A DNA stretch of 64,000 nt from Lotus japonicus (lineage: Eukaryota > Streptophyta > Magnoliopsida > Fabales > Fabaceae): the NCBI RefSeq assembly GCF_012489685.1, contig NC_080043.1, forward strand, positions 39,323,127 to 39,387,126, read 5' to 3'. This document shows, piece after piece, positions 11,944 to 23,055 of this stretch. The notes under the pieces were generated by a model. That model searched no databases. It had not been told where the DNA came from and saw nothing but the letters and a program-made list of their open reading frames with translations. The translations under genes were made by a program, and so were the position numbers. Positions within the stretch are counted from its first letter, which is position 1. Each line of letters opens with the position of its first letter.

Positions 11944-12660
11944 TCATAGCTCCTCCTCCTCTCCCTCGTCGCTCGGCGAGTAGCTATCCACATCGCTGTC
12001 GGAGTCAGAGTCGGAATCCACCGTAATCATCTCGGTGTCCAAGTCCACGACCTCCCTCCTAACTGTCCTGCGCACCGTCCTAGTCAAGCCCGTCTCAACA
12101 TCCACCTCTCCAGTAAGAACATCCTCCTCCACCACCCGAACCAAGGGTTCCACACGGTAGCCGCGCGGTGGAGTAAAAGGAAAACGGCGAGAGGCAGACG
12201 GAACAACAGACTCCCTCTTCGGCTCCACGAGCCTCGAGGACGACGCCACGTCGGTAGGATCAATAGCAGTAGCAGGAGGTGGCGCAACAGGTGCAGCAAC
12301 ATCAACCTCGATCTCAGATGGGTCCTCGTCATCAGAAGAAGATGAAGTCGGAGGTGGTGCAGGTGGTCCTCGACCAGTACCTGGTCCACAGCGAACCGAA
12401 GGCGGCAAGTCAAAGCTCAGCTCCATGCGTCGTAGCACTCCCCTCGTCAAACGTCCACGCTCGTCTGTCCGGTCCTCCATGACCCTTCCCTGGTACGTCG
12501 CTCGATGACCCACAACATCGATCACCCAAGCGGTGGGGGCATGACGGTCCACCAACTCAAACCTGATCCCCCCCCGAGGGAGAGACCATCGAAAACCAGT
12601 CCCCCATCGACATCTGGCAGCAGGCCGACCGCCCAAACACAAACATGAAACCAAAGCCAA
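11944..12660 (-). pseudogene. LTR-resident ORF, homologue of 6995-7504, with a C-run frameshift near its start
   Basis: The downstream part has the same domain as the solo-LTR ORF: GGIRFELVD, HRATYQGRVMED, GVLRR, LPPSVRCGPG, SSSSDDEDPSE. It then has a longer variable region and an acidic tail (VDSDSDSDSDVDS...EEEEL). The first ~27 residues of the nominal ORF are out of frame: in the other frame the DNA encodes a close match to the solo-LTR N-terminus (QMSMGDWFSMVSPSGG). The switch lies in a run of eight C at 12568-12575, where the solo LTR has seven (7430-7436). One extra base, biological or a sequencing error, therefore splits this frame. No known domain is recognised. Confidence 0.6.
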
Positions 12661-12731
12661 GGCGCTAGGGTCAACTCACGGAAATAAGTAATTATACACT
12701 CAACATGTGATTGGGGTATAGATATATATGT

Positions 12732-12733
<2 letters not shown>

Positions 12734-12776
<43 letters not shown>
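12734..12776. repeat. TA microsatellite, expanded relative to the sister LTR
   Basis: An (AT)n run of about 43 bp; the same position in the left LTR (about 149-162) has only about 15 bp. The difference arose after the element inserted, because the LTRs were identical at that time. Confidence 0.9.
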
Positions 12777-12781
<5 letters not shown>

Positions 12782-14692
12782 TCCTAGAATGTTATTGGCT
12801 CTAACAATGCTTCAATAATTCAAACAGCATACAATTCCAGTCAGAGTGAATGTATGCGTGAAATGCAATTCAATATGATCCGGATAGTTGTTTGGGATGG
12901 GCACCACGAGACCGCACGACATAGGCCTAGTGTCGCTAACTCTGCTCGGATGTCGCTTACAAACCCATGCATACTCGGATCAGCCCCAACCATCAATGGT
13001 CGTGCCACTCTGCCCGCTATGCTGAAGATACACCCAGGTGTTCTTCGATGAAGGCAATTCCCCAACCTTCGTGAAGCATTCCCGTTCTTCACTGAGGCCC
13101 AATCTTTAAATTGTACAAACCCCGAATGATGCATGATGCAATATGATTAGCCAAACATCGAATCGTCCTCCCAGCGCAAGTGTTTAGCTCAAAACCCAGT
13201 TTCAAAACCCAAGAGTTAAGTGTCGGTCAATACAACACAACTCCAACAACAAGAGTACTAAAGTACTCGGTGACTTTCACTCATCACCGTGGCTCACCCC
13301 CGTGATGTCCACCAATTCTCCAAAACCCACGACAAAGTCGACTTTTCCCCGTCTTTCACAATCATTTTCCCATTGAGATTCCCTATGGTTTATTCGTTAA
13401 TGAAAACGTTTCGAATCGAATTAATCAAGTTATGAGTTTATTTCTCGAAGTCTAAGTTTCCTAAAGTCTCTAGTTTTCAAAATTCTATTTTCTTTCTAAG
13501 TTTTCCAAAAACCCACCAAAAGAAATTCCCGGGGAAAGTCTAAGTATACAAACGAATGGCTAAGTCTCAAACCCCCTGTTTGGACTTGCCTAGGGTTGTT
13601 TCTCCAACCCGAAATATCAAAGGTAACCAGTTCAATGATTCCCCACTCCGAAGTCGCGTCAAAACGCACAATTCAGTAACATCTCAATATCATAAGTTAT
13701 GGAAAACATCATAACATTAATTCATCATCATAATAAATATCAAAGTAAAGCATAAGTCGAATTTATCGACGCCTATCATGCAGTCTTAGCTATTAGGTAA
13801 GTTGCCCTAACCTCGAGTTGCTCCAGCCTCGTGGTCTAGGTTTTCTTCACACAATTGCTCTGAGAAACCCAAAGTTCCTTCAACTGAACCTCGGAGAAAA
13901 CAAAGCAGAAATCCAAACAAAATCGATTAGCTCGATCACAATACAACTAGTTAACGATAGACAAAGCATCAAAGCTTCAGAATACAACAATCGAGTACGA
14001 AAGGACAAGTTTTCGAAAACGAAAAACTCCCCCCCCCACACAAACATGCTCTCGGCCACAAGAGGAAAAAGGCTCCGGCTCTTTTTCTTCGATCTAATTT
14101 AATTACAAGGTAGTTTTAGGGTAAAACTAGGGTAAAGAAATTGTCGGAAAAATTTTCGGACGATCGGATCGAATTACGGCTAGTTAGGGGCATTTTGGTC
14201 CAAAATAAAAGCTCAAAAATTCAAAGTTAAAACTTCGGAAAACAAATTTGATAGCGATGTTCCTATCGACATTTGTAGCAACTAATCCTAAAGGCACTAA
14301 GTCGGATTGCGACTTTTCAACAATAAAGTTTCGATATGTGCACAAAAAGGGTTTTGAATCAGTTTTTCAGATCCTTGACAACTCGATCAAAATCGGCGAA
14401 CAACGGCGAGTGTTCTAGGTTCTTGGGGAAGTACAGAAGATATCCCAAGCGAAAAATCAAGAAAAACGGATAGTTTTACGAAAAGCTCGAAACTTTGAGC
14501 ACAGAAAGAGATATAGAAACGCAGTAGAAACAATGATCAGAGGTAAGAATCAAGCTAGTTACCTCGATACCTTGAAGTAGGGACAAACAGCTCGAAGATC
14601 GGTCGAGTTTCGGCGAAAATCTCCTTCCTCCTTTCTCTCCTCAAACCCGCGGCTTCAATGGGAAGTTATGGGAGATATTTTGAATTTTTTTA

Positions 14693-14702
14693 CTATTTAT
14701 AG
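14693..14702 (-). promoter_or_regulatory. TATA box of the chromovirus 5' LTR
   Basis: On the minus strand CTATAAATAG lies about 0.7 kb into the LTR; the identical copy is at 2078-2087 in the 3' LTR. The spacing matches the TATA of the solo LTR at 9842-9851, supporting a shared promoter layout. Confidence 0.6.
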
Positions 14703-16811
14703 GAAGGTGAAATCGCGGGGAAATGAAAATTTCGCGATTCCGATTTTTGCAGCACGTCCATCGGTGAATTCTAAGAGAGATTCTGGCGACAGAATTCCAG
14801 AACTCAAAATAAATCTCTAGAATTAGGGAAAAACGATCTCTAAAACCCCAAAAGCGGTGTAAGTTAATCTATGCCGAAAAACTACTTTTTGCTGTGAAGG
14901 TCGGACGACAAAACTTCGTTCTGAAGAAAGATTGGAAACATCGAAACAAATCTGGCAAAACGCGGATAGAAACTTCGTTAAAAGCTCCGAATAGAAAAAG
15001 TCTTCATTCAGTGATTGAATTTAGGGTTTTAAAGCAAAGAAATTAGCGTCGTCGGATTTCCGAGAAGTGAATACTATCGTGCGCACAGTCCAGGGTTCCG
15101 AAATGAAACACTGGTCGAAGGAAAAATAAAGAGAACTTCTTATTTTCCCAAGGATTTGAAATCTCACTTAAACGTTGCTTTACGAGTGAAATTAGTCTAT
15201 TCTGGACACTCTCGCCATAAGGCAGGTGTGCAGACGACTCGTACTAACTCCTAGAACAACTATGAAACATTCCTCAAGCAATTCCTGAACTTTCATCTTC
15301 ATTAATCTTTCTCAAACGGCGAACTCCTGTCACGCTTACACTGATTCTACGCGTGAGTCGGAAAAGTAACTAGTTCAGTAAATCCAGGTCTTACAAGATA
15401 CTTCACCCTTCTATCAACTATGACCATCAGACATTCCTTATAAGATTAATGGTCATCTAATTGCACACCCCCATGACAAATAATTTGAGTTTGATCGTAT
15501 GGGTATTTCCAAGCATAGAAACATGAATGAAGAACTATGTGAGCTGCAGAAAGATATAGGGAAAGCGCCAATCAATGAGCTACAGGACAAACCATCTCCA
15601 AAATTTTAAACGATCCAATGCATCTAAGACTCAGTTCCCTTTTTTCCAAACCGCAACACTTCTTTCATTAGAGAGACGCGTGAGAGCACATGATCACCAA
15701 CTAAATTCTCTAAAGGGTGTCACCTCCTACCAACATAAGACTCTTGCATACTCTATATTGTAACCAAATGATCTAAACTAGTTTAACTTTCTCCATTGCA
15801 CTCTAGATAAATTCTTGGCACACAAGCTTAACTTCTCTACCTTCAAACCTACCCACTGGTGATGTGCGTATCTTGCCTTACAAGGCCTAAAATGATGTTA
15901 TCCGAAAGCTAGATTGATAGCTTGCTATTATAAGCAAACTTCATTAAAGACAAGGTCTACTCTCAACTTCTTCCACAGTCTAAAACATAAGCAAGAAACA
16001 TATTCTCCAAGATCTGAATAATCCTCTTAAATTATCCATCAATTTAAGGATAGGAAGTCGTACTAAAATTTAAATGAGGCCCAACAACAATTTTGAAAGT
16101 CTTCCAAAACAATGCATTCAATTGAGCTCCTAGGTCTGAAATCATAGACACACTTACACTATGAAAACAAAAATATCGTTCCAAGGTAAATCTTAGTATA
16201 TATAGCAGCAGCATAAGTACTCTTCATAAGCCAGCAATGTGCATACTCAGTCACTCGATTCATAATCACAGATACCAGATCATAACACATTAAATTCTTA
16301 AGCAACGTATCACCAAGTTCATAACAATACCTTCTCACTTCCCATGTGGTATCTTAATAGATTGAAGTAACATTACTTGCTTTTGTGCTTAGCCTTCACA
16401 TGCTGACATGCTAACATTCAGAAATAAATTTTCTGTTTTTCTTCATCCTTTCCCACCAATATAAGTCCTTAAGATCTCGATACATTTTGTTAGAATCTAG
16501 GTTAATGGTGTAAGAATAATTATGGGTGTCCTCTAATAATTCCTCCATAAACTATCTACATTAGCACATACAACTATCTTTCAAGTCAAAATATGTCATC
16601 AAGGTATGCTGGAAAAAAAATATGGAACCTTTTCCCTTTAAAAAACAGATCATCAACCATCTTCGCCACAAACCTTGATTATGTTCAACATCATCAGTCA
16701 AATTATAAATCAAAGTTTAACGAATTTTCATGTGACTCATCACTCAACCATGAGTTGAAATGGGCAAGCCCAAACTGAACTCTACTATCCACAAGCTTCT
16801 AGTGCAATTAT

Positions 16812-17024
16812 TTATCCTTTGGAATAAGTGAGAGTATCATCTAGGAACATGACCATGACCAAGAATGATTTAAAGGCTTTATTCTTTAAATCCATAAAAA
16901 TAACAGTGGAACTAGTAAGTTCAAAAGACAAGACCAATAGCTCATTATGGTCATAACACGTTATGACAAATACCTTTAAAAATGACTTCTTTCCTATTCT
17001 TATTTTTTTCTGCACAAGTCGCAA
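16812..17024 (-). pseudogene. Gypsy RT remnant
   Basis: The translated stretch FELTSSTVIFMDLKNKAFKSF...VMVMFLDDTLTYSKG follows the gypsy RT pattern FGLTNAPATFMD...FIDDILIYS, including both catalytic aspartates (LDD). Flanking frames are broken, and upstream RT motifs are not readable. This is a relic with no coding capacity. Confidence 0.7.
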
Positions 17025-18969
17025 TCATATTTTCAAAAACATTCAGCTCATTGCAATCAATCAGATAACTCATCTATGCAAGGTAGTTGGTTTTTGCTAT
17101 TCATTATGTACATAATTTACAATTCTATCTTCCTTCTTCACAAACAAAACTAGTGTCAAGAACCAAATTCATGGAAAACTTTACTCCTTATTGGGCGGTA
17201 AATCAGGAAATTCTACCAAAATATATTACGAATCGCACACACTACAAGAATCTCTACTTTTTTTTTTTTTTTTGTAACAGCTTAGAGTATCCTTTTACCC
17301 AAAGTCAAGTATCGATGACAACTCTTTATTAGTAACCTTCTAACTTCGACACTAAAATTAGATTACATGGTTCCCAACTTCACTCTCCCTGGATGAGAAA
17401 GAAACTCTCTAGGTAATTCAAATGTCATCACTTTTCTATATCAGTTCAAAATGTCATGATACCCTAAGATCACACCAAAATCAACAATGACTAAAGCTAT
17501 AATTTCTACCAACAACTCTCAATCGATCTCCAATGGATACCTTAAAAATAATGATGCACAACTTTACTATAGAAAACCCTCTAAGAGGTGTAGCCACAAG
17601 CCCATAACCAACATATCATTTAAAGAAAGAGAAAATTTTCCAACTTCAGAAGCATACTAAAAATAGTACAATATGAACATCTCAAGAACATATAGAAAGC
17701 GGACTTGTAACCACTACAATGGTTTCTTGAGAATCATGACGAATCAAAGCAAAATCTCAAACTTGACTCTCCTTGCCTGTCATTGACCTCAACCACCAAA
17801 TCCTGGTACTCACTTACCTTGGCCAAAATAACTCATAGCTTGCACCACAACCATATGTCAATTCCTTCTAGTATGTAACTTGTGTGACTGCACTAACATG
17901 ACACCCTTCTAAATCCCAAGCAAGCTACAAGATGAAACTTCTGTGAAGTAGAATAAGATATAATCTAGCGCAAAAATGCATTCGAGGAGGTAATGGTGCG
18001 TGGATGCAGCTCAAAACTTAATATATGACTTTGCACAAAGTTTGAAGCCTGGCCACTAGAACCACTCCCTAATGTCATTGTCTTTAGTATGCTCCAGTAA
18101 CTAGAACACATGATTCAAACCATATCTAACACTTGTAGCAACGATATTTATAAATGTCAAAATTCATCCTATGGTATTGGAGCTGATCTCATCGTTCTTG
18201 TGTGTTAAAAAGGTCACCAAACCAATCATATACCACACCATCTAACTAGAATGATGTTAACCCCTTTAATGTGTGCGCATCCAAGTGCTCTCCAAAGTTT
18301 CCATAAAGCACCCTTAATCCTCAAGTATTCCTCACGTGCATAAGTACTAGAAAATTAGGAGAATTTAAGCTCCATAAAACCAACTCAGTGTGACCTCAAT
18401 CTCTCTAGTAGCACCTAATTGTTGTTGCTCCCTTTTGTAACACCTAATCAACGCTCATAAGTTGTCTAACGTTGGTTCCCTTGATGGTGCTGCCTAACAA
18501 CAACTCCAAGATGTTGTATCACATTAGGTTGCAGTCCTTACATACCAATAATTGTAAGCTTTGTCCTCCCTGAATTTCATTGCCTCGATACTAGAACTTT
18601 AACATTGGCTACTTCAGTGAATAATCAACACCTATCCATGATGGTCCTTAGTCTACACTACAACGCTGACCACAATCTCCTTAAAAAAGGTCATAATAAG
18701 CTAACACATGTTCTAATAGAAATCAAATTTAGGTGGTATCCTCACTGAACAAAGAATATTCATCGAATATAAGACATGATTCAGATTTTTTTTTGTGAAT
18801 TGAGGAACGAACTCAAATCACACTTGAAAACAAAATCAGGACTCTCATGAGGCGTTAATAGCATCTTTGAAGTAAGTTGTGCCGCGGTTCACAATTTACT
18901 AGAAAGATTCTATCTCAACCTCATGTCTGCAGCTAATAGGACCTACAACTAAAGCTCTGATACCAACTT

Positions 18970-20780
18970 TGTCACGACCCAAAATCCTAAGCCGTGACCG
19001 GCGCACAGACTAATACCCTAGTCTGGCAAGCCTCAATCTCACAAAATTGTTTTCCAACTATTTTCCAAAAATTATACAAGTTCTCTATATTTTATAAAAA
19101 TTCAGCAATATCTCTTTTGTAAATTTCAATAACTACAAATAACATCTGCCAATAAGCTCTTCCATAGCCAATATTTCAAGTAAAATATAAAATCAACTCA
19201 AGCACTCAATTACCAACTCTTGAAAATAAAAATAACAAATAACAACCCCAAATCTAAATCCACCTAGGACTCCCTATAGCTGCAGATAACCAAGATTAAA
19301 TAAAAGACACCAATGTGATGACCTGCCAAATGAAATAAGCCGAATGATCTGAAACTGACAACAATCTGCTACTCAATTGCCTGAAAATCTGTGGAGGGAA
19401 ATAAGGAATGGGGTAAGTCACAAAGACTTAGTGAGCAGTCAACAACCACCATGAACAGGAAGGGGAAACAGAATAGGCACGCGTTTTTCTCTCTAAACTC
19501 AGTATAAACAGTTTATATCCATAATAATACCATTTTAAATCATCTCAACAATGAACTTGACAAAAAAATCATAAAGTTCATTAATAACCACTTCAAATAA
19601 ATACATTTAAAATCATGTCCTCAAATGAAAACATAATACCATAAATTTAATATCATAGGGTCACACATGTAGAACCGTGAGGCGGCTCCATCTCGTTGGT
19701 AGTCCTCTCCTCCTAAGGGATGGCCTCTCCGATAGGGGCGGCTCCATCTAACGGATAGCTCTTTCCTCCCTCACATTATATATCGTATCGTATCGTTGAT
19801 AGCTCTCTTCGTGCACTGGCGGCTCCATCTAACGGATAGCCCTCTCCTCCCGGAATCAATCTAGCTAGGTGCACCTAGGCTGTTACCTCCGTTAACGACT
19901 ACGGGGTTCTATCAAGGATCCCCAAAACTGTTTTCTCAAACCAGTTCAAGTCTCGTCAAAAGTCTCATAATCAACTTTCCAAGTTCACAATCTCAGTTTC
20001 ACATAATTTCCAAAGTCAAAGCAATATAAATTATTGTTTCATATCAGTTCATAATCATACTCAAATCAACTTCATAAAACCAGCTTTCAGATAATTCACG
20101 AATTGTAAAGCATGTTTCCCCAATTTTCAAATGAATAGGTAATATATCAAAATAATTAAAAATAGCAATTATTGAGTAATAAAATTATGCCACAATGATT
20201 GAAAACCACTCACAACTAAGACGAATCAACTAAACCGCTCTCAACAGCTCCACGCCAACCGAACGAACCACTAGCCGATAAATCTGAACACCAAAATTAA
20301 CCTCAAACCTTCAGCATTTATTACCCTTTTTACATACTATCCATGAGCAACCATAAAATCCCCAAATGTGTAACTAAAGCCCTAAAAATAATTCTACTTA
20401 ATTACAAATTGTGCTATAATGCTATTATTGAAATTTGTGGGTTGAAGGTATACCTCAATAGCATCCAAAGAGCAATTTTTGTAGAGTGGGTACTCTTCTC
20501 CTTCCTCAAAGCATACATCATTAATCCAAAAATTATGTCAAGAACCCTTCAACTCAAATTCTGAATTTCCCCTTCATGATCGTGTATTCCCATGATTGAA
20601 TTTGGTGTAATTCTAGTGAAGGAAAGAAGATTGAAGAAGAGGATAGACGAGGGGCGTTGTCACAGAGGCAAAACGAGGGAGAGAAAATGAGATGGGTCGT
20701 GGATTTTGGTTTAGAATGGGGTGGGGTGGGGGTTGCGTTGGCTTTAAAATGCCTGGTAGGTTAGTTTTGTTTTTTTTTTC
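18970..20780 (-). repeat. LTR of the degenerate gypsy element
   Basis: It begins TGTCACGACCCAAAATCC directly after the primer binding site. It is AT-rich apart from a GC-richer tandem block at 19676-19862. The far end is not marked by a second copy, so it is set where LTR-like sequence gives way to T-rich sequence before the LINE. Confidence 0.5.
19676..19862. repeat. Short tandem repeats inside the degenerate LTR
   Basis: Imperfect copies of GGCGGCTCCATCTAACGGAT followed by AGC and CTCTCCTCC occur about three times, with an interposed TATCGTATCGTATCGTTGAT stretch. No coding meaning is apparent. Confidence 0.6.
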
Positions 20781-20862
20781 CTTTATATCTACATGTATTT
20801 TTTTTTCATTACTTTTATTTTGTCACCTTTTTTTTTATACGGACCGTTTCAGATGAGAGAGA

Positions 20863-20869
20863 GTGAGTG

Positions 20870-20903
<34 letters not shown>

Positions 20904-23055
20904 AAGGGAGAGAGAAGAAAGAGGGTTGCAAACAAGGATGTTTGGAGGACTCAGCGGTCAGGGGATGGAGGTGGCTTTGAGGAGAATGATGCTGGGGCGA
21001 GAGTCTCTCGACGAGGGATTACTAGCGAAGGGGGTGGCAACGTAACCGCTTTCTTTTTTTCCAACTTTTCTGACGGAGTGGGGGAAATCGTGCTTTGGAG
21101 GTTTTTCTAGAAATGGGGAAGAGTGTGGGAAGTCTTTGTCCCTCCTAGAAGGGACAAAGCTGCAAGGAGATTTGGATTCGTTAGATTCCTCAATGTCACA
21201 GGCCCCTTTTATCTAGTGCAGCAAATGAATCGCGGTCTCGTGCAGGGGAGGAGGATATATGTCAATCTCCCTAGGTTCAACAGAGCTTCGCAGGGCGAGC
21301 GGAGGAGATCTGCTAAACCTAATGTTTCTCTCCAGAGACCTTCTGCAGTTGTGGGGGGAAATCCATTGCGGAGGCTCTAGCAGGCAACTCCTTAGGTGGA
21401 GGCGGCCCGAGTGGCAATAGAGTGAGGAAGGAGAATGGTTCTTCGCTTCTTGGACCACATTGGAACAAAATCATTGAGTTTTCCCTGGAGGAAGTGAAAG
21501 ATGACTGGATGAGTAGCTATGTGGGGAAGCTGAGAGAGGTCCCAAAGCTTCAAGAACTCTTACAGAGTTTGAATCTAGAGGGCCCTTATCCGGTTCAGGT
21601 GAAGCATTTGGGTGACAACCAAGTGCACTTCTTAGGCGATGAGTTTTTTGACCTTGAGCAGTGGGCCAAGGAGGAGAAGATCTGGCTGGATGAGCTACTA
21701 GAGTCTCTAGTTCCCTGGGATCCTTATTGCGTCCCACAACGACGCTTGGCTTGGCTGCGTTGCGAGGGGATTCCGGTGAATCTTTGGACTAGGGATTGCT
21801 TTGAGAGTATATCCCAACACCTAGGTGCACTCGTGAGGATTGATCCCTTGACAACGTCTTTTTCAAGGCTTGACCATGCTCGGTTTGGTATCACAACTTC
21901 ACTACAGAATCATTTGTTCTCATGTCGTTGGGTCAGATTAAATAAGAAGGAGTTTAGCGTGAGATTGGTGGAGGAGATTGTTCCACAAGAGATGACAACG
22001 AGTTGCTGTTCTCAGACCTCTTCGGAAGTAGAGAGTGAGTCCACAGATGTCGTTGATTCCTTTTCTAGCGAAGGAGGCGTCGAGGAGGACTGGGCGGAGG
22101 TTGTTCATTAGGGGTAGGTCCTGACCACAACCTAGCTTCTCTGGGGGTAGGGGAGGCGGTGCGTCATTAGTGTCGAAAGAGGTAAACGTTTTTGAAGCGG
22201 TACGAGGTCAGTCTACTTTGTCTCAAAGCCCTCACCAACAAGGAAATGACAGTGTGTCAGGCGGTCTGTGCACAGACTCTTCGTCTCCTAGCAACATAGT
22301 CAACTCCAACCTATGTGCCAGCATTGTACATGATTCTTGTCTTGGGCTCACAAGGGAGGATCTTTCTCCCTCCTTGTCTCTTCCACAGGACCTTGATTTG
22401 TCCTTAGCTAAGGGTTTAGATGATCTGGACCTAGAAGTTGGAGGCCCAATAATTTCCACCGACTTGGAGGCGATCCACGAGGTTAACGACTTCAATGTAT
22501 ATGGGCCCGACAAAGCTGGCCCATTTACAATTTTGAGGCGACCCGGTCCCATTATCCCCAACAAGGTGGACCGGCTAGGGAATGGAACTAATGTTTTGGA
22601 GGGACCCACTTTACCCATAACACGTGCTAAAGGTTTGATGGACTTATCCCCTTTCTCTACAAATTATGTGAGCGAAAATTCGATCTGTTCCCAATTACCC
22701 CTTCTTGTAATCAATTCGAAACAATTCTTAAGGCCAATTGCTTCCTCTTCGTCAAGCGCGACTGCCCCTTTTGCTTCAAGGAGTTGAGCAGGATGAAGAA
22801 GAAAAAGGCAATGCACCGGCTCTTTCTCTTTCCCTCTCTGATTCAGGAATTGCAAATTGCAACATGATTTTATGGGAGAAATGCAAGGAAAGTGAGGCTC
22901 ATAGGCTTTGGGCACTTGGACAGAAGCTGGGAGTTACTCACCAGGGGGAAGCAGCTTCGATGATAGAAAAATTCCTGGAAATGGAAAAGAGGGATGCTGC
23001 GGATTTGGAAAATAGGTCCAGCCAAGACAGAGGGCATAATGAGGTTAATCAATGA
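20863..23055 (+). pseudogene. LINE ORF1 (RRM plus DUF4283-like region)
   Basis: After a low-complexity Arg/Glu start from the GA repeat come an RRM-like segment (VTAFFFSNFSD, then WEVFVPPRRD and RRFGFVRF, an RNP1 match) and a DUF4283-like stretch (21422-22111) with RRLAWLRCEGIPVNLW. A low-complexity tail (22170-23055) ends in VNQ. An in-frame TAG at 21108-21110 interrupts the RRM, the frame breaks around 21380-21422, and it is closed again near 22111. The TGA at 23053-23055 overlaps the ORF2 start as ATGA. The protein would bind the LINE RNA. Confidence 0.75.

Larger units (their letters stand above)
1..15395 (-). mobile_element. Ty3/gypsy chromovirus (Tekay-like) LTR retrotransposon, left LTR cut by window edge
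   Basis: The element reads on the minus strand: 5' LTR at 11479-15395, tRNA-Met-type primer binding site, gag, protease, RT, RNase H, integrase with a C-terminal chromodomain, polypurine tract, and 3' LTR at <1-2780. LTRs run TG...CA; in plus orientation they start TGTAACACCCCGATTT and end GGTCTTACA. The overlapping LTR parts differ at about 30 sites over 2.78 kb by eye, so the insertion is young. Even so, the internal region has three nonsense codons and four frame breaks, so this copy is not autonomous. A related solo LTR splits gag. The bases after the right LTR (agata, 15396-15400) would be the target-site duplication, but the left partner is outside the window. The lineage follows from the chromodomain and gene order; Tekay rather than another chromovirus clade is an inference. 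Confidence 0.93.
11479..15395 (-). repeat. 5' LTR of the chromovirus (3917 bp)
   Basis: It starts TGTAACACCC and ends CTTACA, next to the primer binding site. It matches 1-2780 over its right 2.8 kb. From the sense side it has about 0.7 kb of U3, a TATA-like CTATTTATAG at 14693-14702, then about 3.2 kb of R/U5. That part contains a conserved AAGGTATCGAGGTA (14560-14573, minus) that resembles a splice donor, and the LTR-resident frame at 11944-12660. LTRs of this length are large for plant gypsy elements. Confidence 0.93.
15401..20780 (-). mobile_element. Degenerate gypsy retrotransposon with one recognisable LTR
   Basis: No long frame survives, but minus-strand pol traces remain. An integrase C-terminal NLVGDHVLSRVS-like stretch is at about 15671-15710 and an RT active-site remnant at 16812-17024. 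A primer-binding-site-like TGGTATCAGAGC is at about 18954-18965, next to an LTR starting TGTCACGACCC at 18970. The order matches a gypsy element read right to left. Its left part is missing because the chromovirus begins at 15395. Many stops and indels show it is much older than its neighbours. The right end (about 20780) is only approximate. Confidence 0.7.

Noticed and set aside
12084..12413. Leu/Arg-rich minus-strand frame
   Set aside because: It is an out-of-frame reading of the LTR-resident ORF, with composition produced by its acidic codons.
16593..20564. Small open frames in the degenerate gypsy region
   Set aside because: Scattered, short and without family motifs; only the RT remnant at 16812-17024 is supported.
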